Virus record (IMG/VR): IMGVR_UViG_3300049728_000110
Coordinates: 1-38,630 of that record
Direction: 5' to 3' (one strand)
Source: a virus
DNA: 38,630 nt
Made by a program: the position numbers and the translations under genes
The notes under the pieces: model-generated
Seen by the model: the letters and a program-made list of their open reading frames with translations, nothing else
The model's database searches: none
Told to the model about the DNA's origin: nothing
Part shown: positions 6,744-14,766 of the stretch, in pieces
Layout of the letters: each line of letters begins with the position of its first letter
Numbering within the stretch: the first letter of the stretch is position 1

Positions 6744-6906
6744 ATCACTCGAAGAAAAGGTGAAGGAATTTCTGGCGCTAAAGACCCACGCCGAGAAGTG
6801 GGATTACTTCCATGCCAACCCGGAACTCGGCCGCATTTTCGGAGCGCATCACTACAGCAAACCGAAACCCGCGCCGGCGCCCGAAACAGTCACAAACCAC
6901 AAGTAA
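6733..6906 (+). CDS. Small charged protein of the tail operon
   Basis: 57 residues starting MEIKSLEEKVKEFLAL at ATG 6733, with TTGGAG 7 nt upstream; an ATG at 6718 in frame is less likely. The N-terminus is a charged helix and the C-terminus is Pro/Ala-rich. It overlaps the end of the secreted-protein gene, and its TAA is followed by TTT-ATG of the next gene. Function unknown. Confidence 0.55.
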   Translation: MEIKSLEEKVKEFLALKTHAEKWDYFHANPELGRIFGAHHYSKPKPAPAPETVTNHK

Positions 6907-6909
6907 TTT

Positions 6910-7374
6910 ATGCCTGGAACATTTGCCCCAATTCAGGAAACACAGATAGGCGCAGTTGCCTATCTGTTCGGAATCACGAACAGCGGGACTCCAATCGCCA
7001 TTACCGGAATTGCGTCGTTTGAAACCGAATCAGACGACCTGACGTACACGTGGACGGAGAAGAAAAACACCGACACGACCGGGAATACTCAGAACATCAC
7101 CCAGTATGAGTTCCTGTACGAGCGGACCATCAAGTTCAAGCCCTCTGGCGCTACTCGCGCAGCCGCAGCCGACGTCGCCGATAAAGTCGTAACGCTCATT
7201 AATCTTGTAGTTGCAAACTACAAGGTGGACGTCTTGAACGGAACTTGGCGCATCAAGCCGGGAACCAAGATCAGTCTTAAGATGGCCGACGACGCTTCGG
7301 TTGACATCTCCGCGGAGAAATACGTCAACCAGAGCCAGAATGCTGCACTGACCGGCGCTCCCATCACGGGCTAA
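6910..7374 (+). CDS. Putative major tail tube protein
   Basis: 154 residues (MPGTFAPIQETQIGAVAYL). It is beta-rich with a central helix (ATRAAAADVADKVVTLINLV) and a strand-rich C-terminus, the general makeup of tail tube subunits. It lies two genes upstream of the tape measure, where tube genes are normally found. The identification is from size, fold pattern and position, not from a diagnostic motif. Start context TAA-TTT-ATG. Confidence 0.55.
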   Translation: MPGTFAPIQETQIGAVAYLFGITNSGTPIAITGIASFETESDDLTYTWTEKKNTDTTGNTQNITQYEFLYERTIKFKPSGATRAAAADVADKVVTLINLVVANYKVDVLNGTWRIKPGTKISLKMADDASVDISAEKYVNQSQNAALTGAPITG

Positions 7375-7380
7375 ATCATC

Positions 7381-8058
7381 ATGCACGACGCGCTTTTTGC
7401 GGACGCCGTGCGTCCAGAAGGCGCGGTAGTTCTGAACTTGCTCATGCTCGAGTACTCAATCGGGCATGAGCTTCTTCTTTGGCGTCAGCGCAATCCGATG
7501 GTGACGCACAGCCGGGAAGGATTTGAGGTCTTGCCGGCTACTGACCGGCGTGAAGCTCTCATGCTTGCCGCCCTCGCCTGCCACCGCACCTGGGAAGGGA
7601 ATAAAGATCAGGCCGAGAATCTCAAACAGTGGGGTAAGTCCACGAAAAAGCTAAACCTCGAAACTGAGGTTGCCAAGTTCAGAGCATACCGCATTGACGG
7701 CTCGCACACGCTCCCGACGCGGGCCATGCCGAAAACGAGCGGTGTCCCGTTCCATTACTTCGGCTCGCCTGAAACGGCCATGTTGCTTCTTTTCGTCCAG
7801 CCCCTTTACCTGGACTTCGGCTGCGCAACTCCGTTTGACTTTCCGCTAGGTTTGGCCAGAACGCTCTATTTGGCCGATGCAGAGGCCAAGGGCAACGTGT
7901 GGGTAAAGAACCATCACGACATTGCGGACGAAGATCGAGCCGCCGCATTTGACCGAAGCAACCCCGAGCCGTCGCTTGCGTTGGGCGAGGATGCTGTTCA
8001 GGCCGCTGCCGAGAAATGGAACCGAGAGCATCCAGAAAGTCCGGTTCCGGTGAAATAA
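7381..8058 (+). CDS. Protein between tube and tape measure, putative tail assembly chaperone
   Basis: 225 residues (MHDALFADAVRPEGAVVLN). Mostly helical at the N-terminus, with an acidic C-terminal tail ending HPESPVPVK. Genes here usually encode tail assembly chaperones that bind the tape measure. No slippery sequence or out-of-frame extension was found, so if it is a chaperone it lacks the usual frameshift partner. Assignment is positional. Confidence 0.5.
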   Translation: MHDALFADAVRPEGAVVLNLLMLEYSIGHELLLWRQRNPMVTHSREGFEVLPATDRREALMLAALACHRTWEGNKDQAENLKQWGKSTKKLNLETEVAKFRAYRIDGSHTLPTRAMPKTSGVPFHYFGSPETAMLLLFVQPLYLDFGCATPFDFPLGLARTLYLADAEAKGNVWVKNHHDIADEDRAAAFDRSNPEPSLALGEDAVQAAAEKWNREHPESPVPVK

Positions 8059-8059
8059 C

Positions 8060-9844
8060 ATGGCTCAGAAACTAGAATTTGTTGTAATTGCAAATTCCAG
8101 CCAATATAAGGCTGAGATGGCCAAGGTGAAGGCCATTGCGCAGGGCATAGGAAACGGTGGCGGTGGAGGACACGAAGGCGATGGTGGGATTGTCGGAATG
8201 TCGTCAGGAGGTGGCCAGGCGGGGATGATTCGGGAATTCCTCGTGGTCTTGCGTGAGGCCGGTCGCGGAAACTGGGCGCGCATTCCGGGCTCGATTTCTC
8301 TGTTGGCTCAATACATGGGGGTCTTCTCAAAGATTCTCAAGGTAACGCATTCCGACCTTGCGCAACACGCTTTGGACCTTGAGAAAGAGGCGGCGGCTAT
8401 GGCCAAGGCTGCGGTGGCAGAATCGGTGCGCAATGGCACGAGCAAGCTACAGGTGGAAGCGGCCAAGGCTATAGCGGCGGCAGAGGCGGCAAGGGCTGCT
8501 GGAACTGCCGACGCAAGCGCCCTCACAATCATCGCCAAGCAGCGCGAGGCGGCGGCTTGTGCCGAGGCGGCAAAGATTGAGGGTGCGGCGACTACCATTG
8601 CGCTGGGTCCGATTGGATGGCTCATTGCCGCCGTCGTGGCGCTTGGGGTTGCGATCTATTTCACGTTCAACCATTTCACGCGCCTTGCCGACCGCCAGGA
8701 GAATTATGCCGATGCGATGGGGATGGGTGCGGACCAAACGGAACGCCAGACCAAGCGCATGAATGAGCAGGCGGATGCCGCTCGAAAACTGGCCGTTGAG
8801 ATTGGCAATCTACATAAGCATCAAAAGTCTCTGTCTGAAATCTCTGATGAGGCCGTTGAATCAATCAAGCGCAACGCCCAAGCGCAGATGGATCATGCCA
8901 AAGAGGCCAAGCAAATCCGGCTGGACGAAATAGACCTTGCGGAAAAGATGCACAAGATTTCAGCGCAGGACGCCACGCGGAAGCGCACAGAGATTGAGAT
9001 TGCGCACTTAAAGGAGGAACAGGAACTAAAGGTAAACGCGCTTACCGAGGAACAGAATCAGCGATTGAAGGACTACGCAGCCGCCAAGAAAGCCGCCGCT
9101 GAGTCCGAGGCCGATTACAAGGCCAAAGCCGAGAAAAGCACTGCGGCGGGCGGGCGTGGCGAAGCCTCAATCAACACCCTCGCGCAGCTTAAAAAGCAGG
9201 AAGAATTGCTATCCAAGCAGGCCGACGCAATAAATGCAGCGCGGGAAGCTCGGGGAGGCGGCGTATTTGGTGGCATGTTGGACACAGCAGTTCGGGGCAT
9301 GGCCTGGTTTAGTGGGACTAACCTAGAGGACACGCGCTACATGAATCCGGCTGTCACCGTGGATGGGAAAGAGCTTCCGCGTGAATCACTTGAGAGTGTT
9401 CAGGCAAAGCTTGCATCCGCGCGCGCAAATTTGGCTAAGGCATCGGCAACAATGTCAGGTTCAGACGTTGCCACCGCAACCGCGAAGGCAAAAGCTGAAT
9501 CAGACGCGCAAAGCAGGCTGCGCCTTGGGATCGCCACCGATAAAGGCGCGCAGGCCATAACAGACGCGATAAGAAACGGGCAGCAGTCGGTTGCCGATAA
9601 GACGCGGCAAGCGAAACTCAAGGAATCCGCCAAGCTATACGAGGAAGGCCAGCGCGGAGTAACTCAGGGCTTTAGCCTGAATAGCCAGCAGAAGGTTGGC
9701 GCGTATGCGGCCACGCCTCCCGACTTTAAGAGGCTGGTGGATGCTGCAATCCGCACCGCTCAAAACACCGACAATCTAAGGGGTGGGGTTTTTAATCCAG
9801 TCGGCTCCATTCCCGCGAAGTTTGGACCCGGAGGACATCATTGA
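8060..9844 (+). CDS. Tape measure protein
   Basis: 594 residues. The N-terminus MAQKLEFVVIANSSQYKAEM is typical of tape measures. Long Ala/Lys/Glu/Gln-rich coiled-coil stretches run through about 100-180 and 220-480. A hydrophobic segment at 179-203 (GPIGWLIAAVVALGVAIY) fits the membrane-inserting part, and the middle is rich in AAKKAAAE-type repeats. It sets tail length and takes part in DNA passage into the cell. By the usual relation of about 1.5 angstroms per residue the tail would be near 90 nm, a siphovirus. Confidence 0.85.
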   Translation: MAQKLEFVVIANSSQYKAEMAKVKAIAQGIGNGGGGGHEGDGGIVGMSSGGGQAGMIREFLVVLREAGRGNWARIPGSISLLAQYMGVFSKILKVTHSDLAQHALDLEKEAAAMAKAAVAESVRNGTSKLQVEAAKAIAAAEAARAAGTADASALTIIAKQREAAACAEAAKIEGAATTIALGPIGWLIAAVVALGVAIYFTFNHFTRLADRQENYADAMGMGADQTERQTKRMNEQADAARKLAVEIGNLHKHQKSLSEISDEAVESIKRNAQAQMDHAKEAKQIRLDEIDLAEKMHKISAQDATRKRTEIEIAHLKEEQELKVNALTEEQNQRLKDYAAAKKAAAESEADYKAKAEKSTAAGGRGEASINTLAQLKKQEELLSKQADAINAAREARGGGVFGGMLDTAVRGMAWFSGTNLEDTRYMNPAVTVDGKELPRESLESVQAKLASARANLAKASATMSGSDVATATAKAKAESDAQSRLRLGIATDKGAQAITDAIRNGQQSVADKTRQAKLKESAKLYEEGQRGVTQGFSLNSQQKVGAYAATPPDFKRLVDAAIRTAQNTDNLRGGVFNPVGSIPAKFGPGGHH

Positions 9845-9847
9845 TTT

Positions 9848-10732
9848 ATGGCTGGCACCCTACAATTCGTTGGATACGACCCCGAAACTCCACTGACGTT
9901 CAACTCCTTTGACGTGCGCAGCGGCCCAAAGGGTAGTGTCACTCATTTTCGCGTTACGTCTCCCAGCCTGGAGGCGCTGGTAACGTATTACAACTACCTA
10001 TTGACGTTCGGGGCGAGCGTTACGTTCAGGGGGGCTGATGGTGGGGCGGATCGGGAGCTAGAGGTGGAACTGCCCGGATTAAGCAGCACGACCGCCGGGA
10101 TATTGTCAGAACTGTTCTTCGATCAATGGGAACTGCTCACCAACGAAGCGAATGATACTATATTTGCAAACCCGCTCATTGTCGGTGGGGCTTCCCCAGT
10201 GCTGAACTATAACGACAAGACGGTGTTGAGCAAACTGGCGCTAAGTGGAGGAACACTGGTTGACGCCGTGAACATGTGCAATTCCGATCTGGATACAGCC
10301 GGGGGAAACCTTACAGCACCTCCTGGCGGGGCGTTTGTTGCTCCGTCTTCATCCGCCGCGAAGCAACTGACATTGGAAATTCTGAAGGGTCAGACAGAGT
10401 ACATGAAGCCGACGTACGTTCTGCGCCATACGAGCTATTGCAGCCCGGCCTCGGTTTACAACACGCGCATTGATGGCGAGATGAATATTTATGGCACGTC
10501 AGACCTGCTGAGTGAGGTTGGTTACGGGTGGACGTATAATTGCCCGATGCGTATCAGGTCAAAGATCGGTAGCATCCCGACACAGGTAGCCCCCGGAGAT
10601 GAATCGCTGTACTACTACTGGGGCTGGCTGAAGAAGATCACGCGCGAGCCTGTGCTGTCCAACTTTATGGTGGAGGTCTCGACCGAATACGAGTTGGCTC
10701 TATGGTCGCTGTTGCGCTACTGGCTACGATGA
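9848..10732 (+). CDS. Putative distal tail protein
   Basis: 294 residues (MAGTLQFVGYDPETPLTFN). It is a beta-rich, soluble protein with no signal peptide. It directly follows the tape measure, the position of distal tail (Dit-like) or minor tail proteins that cap the tube. No catalytic motif is seen. Start context TGA-TTT-ATG; it ends with an ATGA overlap to the next gene. Confidence 0.55.
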   Translation: MAGTLQFVGYDPETPLTFNSFDVRSGPKGSVTHFRVTSPSLEALVTYYNYLLTFGASVTFRGADGGADRELEVELPGLSSTTAGILSELFFDQWELLTNEANDTIFANPLIVGGASPVLNYNDKTVLSKLALSGGTLVDAVNMCNSDLDTAGGNLTAPPGGAFVAPSSSAAKQLTLEILKGQTEYMKPTYVLRHTSYCSPASVYNTRIDGEMNIYGTSDLLSEVGYGWTYNCPMRIRSKIGSIPTQVAPGDESLYYYWGWLKKITREPVLSNFMVEVSTEYELALWSLLRYWLR

Positions 10733-10941
10733 GAACGCGAACGCAAAATGGAGTAATTGGAACCACGCACGAGGCGTCATTTCATCGTGCGCAGCAAGAC
10801 CGCGTACAAAATGAACTTCAGTTCTTCGATTCGACGACGGTAAAATTTGAGCGGACAACGCGCGGCATTCGCGCCCATGCGAAGATTCAAGCATCCGCTT
10901 CGAGTGCCGACGGCGGCTACTTGATGCCATTATGGCTGTAA
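10729..10941 (+). CDS. Small basic tail-cluster protein
   Basis: 70 residues from the ATG that overlaps the upstream stop (ATGA at 10729). Basic first half (MRTRTQNGVIGTTHEASFHR), then a Ser/Ala linker and the terminal GGYLMPLWL. It overlaps the following large gene by 10 bases, so it is translated in a tightly coupled series. Probably a small tail-tip or assembly factor; no family recognised. Confidence 0.55.
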   Translation: MRTRTQNGVIGTTHEASFHRAQQDRVQNELQFFDSTTVKFERTTRGIRAHAKIQASASSADGGYLMPLWL

Positions 10942-13900
10942 TAAACTACCTGAATCCGGGCGACGAACTAAGCAGCGCCGACTGGCTGGCGCTATGGGAG
11001 GAGGCCGACTCGGTGCTCGCGCAGAAGCGTAATAACCAGGCCGCGTTTTTATTCCCGGAGTTCGTCTATGACCGGGTGTTTTTCTTCTGCGCGTCGGTGA
11101 ATCCGGCAGCGCCGGCTACAATGGCGCAGATGGCGATCTCGCTGTATGCCGACTCAGGCTTCAACAAGCGGGCGTACACGGATGCCGTGTTTGACAACTG
11201 GGTGATGGCGGCGGCGGTGGACTCGGGCGGGACGCCGCCTTACAAGGAGGACTGGCCGCCGTATTATGGGCGGGCTGGCGGCGTCATTCGACTGGTGGCA
11301 CCGAGTCAGGAGGAATGGGTTAACACTCTATCCCCCGCGATCTGGCCTGAATCGGCGCAGCCGGTGAGCGAGCAGCGTTCGAACTTGCTGAATCACTCGC
11401 TGAAGGTGCAAACGAAGGTGGTGGATGGGCTGGCCTACAACGTCTTTGTCAGTGGCGGGTCTGTCGCGGAGTATGTGCATTGGTGGGACCCTGCCGAGAT
11501 CGTGCTGGGCGACAACGTAGGGGCCGCATTTACATGGCCATTGGCCTACGACAAGTTCCGGCTCCTGCGGTTCAACAATTTGCAGCCGATTGAGGTGACG
11601 ATTACGCTGCCCACAATGGCCAACTGGGAGGAGTCCACGCCATTGACGGTCACGATTCCGCCGATGCAGTCGCAGTGCGTGCGCGCTACTGGCTATGGGC
11701 CGTCGCGGGGCTGGGTGATCTCCGGAAGGTACTTCCACCGGCCACTGGCTCTCGATCCGTGGTGGCTGAAGCGAGGGGCGAACTGCAACATCACCGACCC
11801 ACTTCGGGTTGCTGGCCAGCTATGCCCTGAAGTGGTCGGCCACCCCTATGACCATGAGCTGGTGGACTGGACGAAAGTATGGGATGTCAGCGGCATCTAT
11901 AATGGCGTCGAAGTGCCTGGGGACAGCCGGCATATTGCGGCGCCCGCGGGCGGCTGGTTTGGCGCCGTTAGTCAGAGCACGATGCTGGGCGACATGCTGT
12001 TTCACCGGGGGAAGTTGATGGCGGTCAATCCGGGGGATCAATTCAAGATTACGCGCACGCCGGCCCAGATGGTTACTGTGACATATCCGCCGACGGTCGT
12101 GCTTCTGAATAAAGCCGACGGCACGGCGGCGATGAGCGTGCAGGATGTGACGGTAACGCGAGTGCATGATGGCTTGGCTATCCCGCAGCAGGCGGACTCG
12201 GAGAACATCAACTGGGTGGCCACGTTGCGCGATCCTCCGGCCCAATCCGATATTGCGCTTTTCGTCAGGACAACCGGGCCGACTCCACGGCTGGCTGTCG
12301 GCGATGTCGTCAGTGTGGTATTCACTTACGCGGCGGAAGATAAGCGGTATCTGTTCGACTACACCGGCATTGAAAACCTTGCCAGTGCGCTTGGGGCTGT
12401 CGGGGCAACGATTGTGGAAACGACTACGTATGGAGTCTCGGGATGCCTTCAGATCACGACGCCGACTGAAATTGACCTAGTGGGGCTGACCACCAACCTG
12501 ATAACGCTGGCCTGTGGCGCTCCGGGGATCGACCTGAACGGGGGCAATGCCTTTATACCTCCATTTGCGCTCTACGACCAGCCGCTTTTCACACTCGCGC
12601 TGGCGGACGCTGTCCCAACGGACTACGGCTACTATGCATGGACGTTGACTGGCACAGACTTGAGCACGCTGGCGCTCGGGACCTGGACGACGGTGTCCAT
12701 AACGTCAATGCCTGGATATAACTACGCATCATTTCCCACAAACTGCGGCCCGTGGTCTATGTACAAGAACCTTGGGAACGTCATAGAAGACATTCAGGGT
12801 GCGGATTGGGGAAGCGGCGTAACGGTGAGTGTGCAGGTGATCTCGACTGTCTTTGGGCCGGGACTGCTGCTCACTCAACAGCTTCCTGTGACGTGGCCAG
12901 TTCCGGCGCTTGCCCCCGGCGGTTTTGACGGTTATGAGCGAGTTCGCGCTTGGCAATTTGTGACGCTCACTGGCGGCGCGGTGGTATTGCAGCGCACGAT
13001 ATTCCACCCATTGTCAGTCTATGTTGGAGTCACCCTCGACACGATCAATAGAACGGATTGGGCGGCATGGACTAACGCGTCTGGTGGGTCTCCGGAACGA
13101 ACGGACTTCCAGCCATTGCGATATTATCCGCGCACGCCCAAGGCGATTGGCCGACTGCGGTGTTGGAACCCGAACAACGACGCCAACGTGCTTGGTCTAT
13201 CCAAGCGATCAGTTCAGGCGTTCTTCCAGGAATACTTTGAGAGCAAGCCATTCGGGGAGAACCATCCGATTGCGATAAGCAGCCAGCCCCTGACAGGGAT
13301 TGGGGAGCAATTGATTGAAGGGATTGGCTTCCTTCAGGGCTTCGACATAAACCAGGTACCGGATATATGGCTGCGGCTTGCGGCCTGGGTGAATTACGGA
13401 AAGGTTTTTCGCTGCCCGCCATCGGGTGAGTTCATTGAGGACTTCTCGAAGGGCAGTGCGGCGCAAGAGGGGTATTGGGCATCGGCCGGCGGGGCAGTGC
13501 TCAGCGCGGGAAGCATGGCGCCGGGAGATGATGACTCGATGTCCGGGAGCGGCGCAGGGTCCGGCAAGGTGGCCGTCGCAATGCTGCCGATGGCGGTCGA
13601 ACATTTCAATGCGGTCGCCAGTCTGGTCAATGGGGTGGATAGATATTCGAGGGACGATGAGGAAACGAGTGCGCAGAGCGGCCTCCTGACGTATTTAGAG
13701 CGCAATATTGGCGCCGGGATCGGCTTTTCCCAATATCGCCCGAGGAACCAATTTGCAGGTTGGCAGGCCGGCGGTGAAAACGACGCCACCGCATGGGCGA
13801 CATCTATGGGCCTCACAGTGCTGACCGCAGCCAGTTTTCCGGGCGATTGGGCGGCATTGGCCACGACAAACGCACGATATTTTGACGGGGCGACCTATAC

Positions 13901-14687
13901 GGATTTAGACCCGCTATTCGATCAATGGGCTGGTTATTACGGCACCAGCCATCAGGAAGTGGACAATTATCGGTGGGTGACGATAGCCGATGCGCAGGCG
14001 CTCTACGCGCGTCTTGGCGCAAGGTTCCGAATGTGCGAGACGGTATGTCCGGGCACGTTTCTCATTCAGGATGCGACCGTAGAGCTCATCGGAGGCACCG
14101 CGGGTCTAGTCGGTTCTGAGGGGGGAAGATTTGAGACGCGGGCGATGGGCTGGTGGAACGACGCAAGTGGGGATTGGGTTTTCTCGCCGGATTCATGTTC
14201 CCAATATGGGCTGGTGGGCGACACGACGGGCATCATTATGAGGTCTAACGTGAGCCGCACAGACTATGCGCTGGGAGCGAATTTCGATTATGGCATCTTC
14301 CGGTTGTCGTTTGGGGCGGTAGGGTTGGACCAGCGCATGTATCAGGTCGGAGTTGGCGGCGGCGGTCCTCCGACCGGATTGATGCAGATGATTGTGGCAA
14401 ATCGCTTTGTGCTATATCGGCGCTACGGAATGGCTCCGGCCACGGCTGTGATTTGGCCGCGCAACTACTGCGACTGGGAACGCGACGTGAGCAGCCGGGC
14501 GGAGGATGCGGCGGCGCGCATGGTCCTGGACGGAGGCGGCTTCCGCACAATCCAGCGGATTGCGCGCAGCAATTTGGAGGGTGTGAATCCCGAGATGTAC
14601 GACTTAGAGGGTGACGAACAGGTCATCACGACCGGTTTGGGGAACGGGATGCTGGTGATCTGGCCGTTGAATAGCGTCGAAGCTTGA
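10932..14687 (+). CDS. Large tail-tip / central baseplate protein
   Basis: 1251 residues (MAVINYLNPGDELSSADWL). It is rich in Gly, Trp, Tyr and Pro with long beta-type stretches and no signal peptide or coiled coil. The length and the place after the distal tail protein and before the spike fit a central tail hub or receptor-binding scaffold. No peptidase or glycosidase motif was recognised. A Gly/Ser-rich loop (AGSMAPGDDDSMSGSGAGSG) near residue 860 probably links two domains. Confidence 0.6.
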   Translation: MAVINYLNPGDELSSADWLALWEEADSVLAQKRNNQAAFLFPEFVYDRVFFFCASVNPAAPATMAQMAISLYADSGFNKRAYTDAVFDNWVMAAAVDSGGTPPYKEDWPPYYGRAGGVIRLVAPSQEEWVNTLSPAIWPESAQPVSEQRSNLLNHSLKVQTKVVDGLAYNVFVSGGSVAEYVHWWDPAEIVLGDNVGAAFTWPLAYDKFRLLRFNNLQPIEVTITLPTMANWEESTPLTVTIPPMQSQCVRATGYGPSRGWVISGRYFHRPLALDPWWLKRGANCNITDPLRVAGQLCPEVVGHPYDHELVDWTKVWDVSGIYNGVEVPGDSRHIAAPAGGWFGAVSQSTMLGDMLFHRGKLMAVNPGDQFKITRTPAQMVTVTYPPTVVLLNKADGTAAMSVQDVTVTRVHDGLAIPQQADSENINWVATLRDPPAQSDIALFVRTTGPTPRLAVGDVVSVVFTYAAEDKRYLFDYTGIENLASALGAVGATIVETTTYGVSGCLQITTPTEIDLVGLTTNLITLACGAPGIDLNGGNAFIPPFALYDQPLFTLALADAVPTDYGYYAWTLTGTDLSTLALGTWTTVSITSMPGYNYASFPTNCGPWSMYKNLGNVIEDIQGADWGSGVTVSVQVISTVFGPGLLLTQQLPVTWPVPALAPGGFDGYERVRAWQFVTLTGGAVVLQRTIFHPLSVYVGVTLDTINRTDWAAWTNASGGSPERTDFQPLRYYPRTPKAIGRLRCWNPNNDANVLGLSKRSVQAFFQEYFESKPFGENHPIAISSQPLTGIGEQLIEGIGFLQGFDINQVPDIWLRLAAWVNYGKVFRCPPSGEFIEDFSKGSAAQEGYWASAGGAVLSAGSMAPGDDDSMSGSGAGSGKVAVAMLPMAVEHFNAVASLVNGVDRYSRDDEETSAQSGLLTYLERNIGAGIGFSQYRPRNQFAGWQAGGENDATAWATSMGLTVLTAASFPGDWAALATTNARYFDGATYTDLDPLFDQWAGYYGTSHQEVDNYRWVTIADAQALYARLGARFRMCETVCPGTFLIQDATVELIGGTAGLVGSEGGRFETRAMGWWNDASGDWVFSPDSCSQYGLVGDTTGIIMRSNVSRTDYALGANFDYGIFRLSFGAVGLDQRMYQVGVGGGGPPTGLMQMIVANRFVLYRRYGMAPATAVIWPRNYCDWERDVSSRAEDAAARMVLDGGGFRTIQRIARSNLEGVNPEMYDLEGDEQVITTGLGNGMLVIWPLNSVEA

Positions 14688-14766
14688 GTCCAGCAATCAC
14701 ATTGCGATATCCAAGGAACGCCGTTTTACTTAAGGAGCATATCGGTTGACAGCCCGCCTTTAGCGA

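Noticed and set aside
7381-8058. Programmed -1 frameshift of a tail chaperone pair
   Set aside because: No slippery heptamer near the end of the gene and no out-of-frame extension before the tape measure start.
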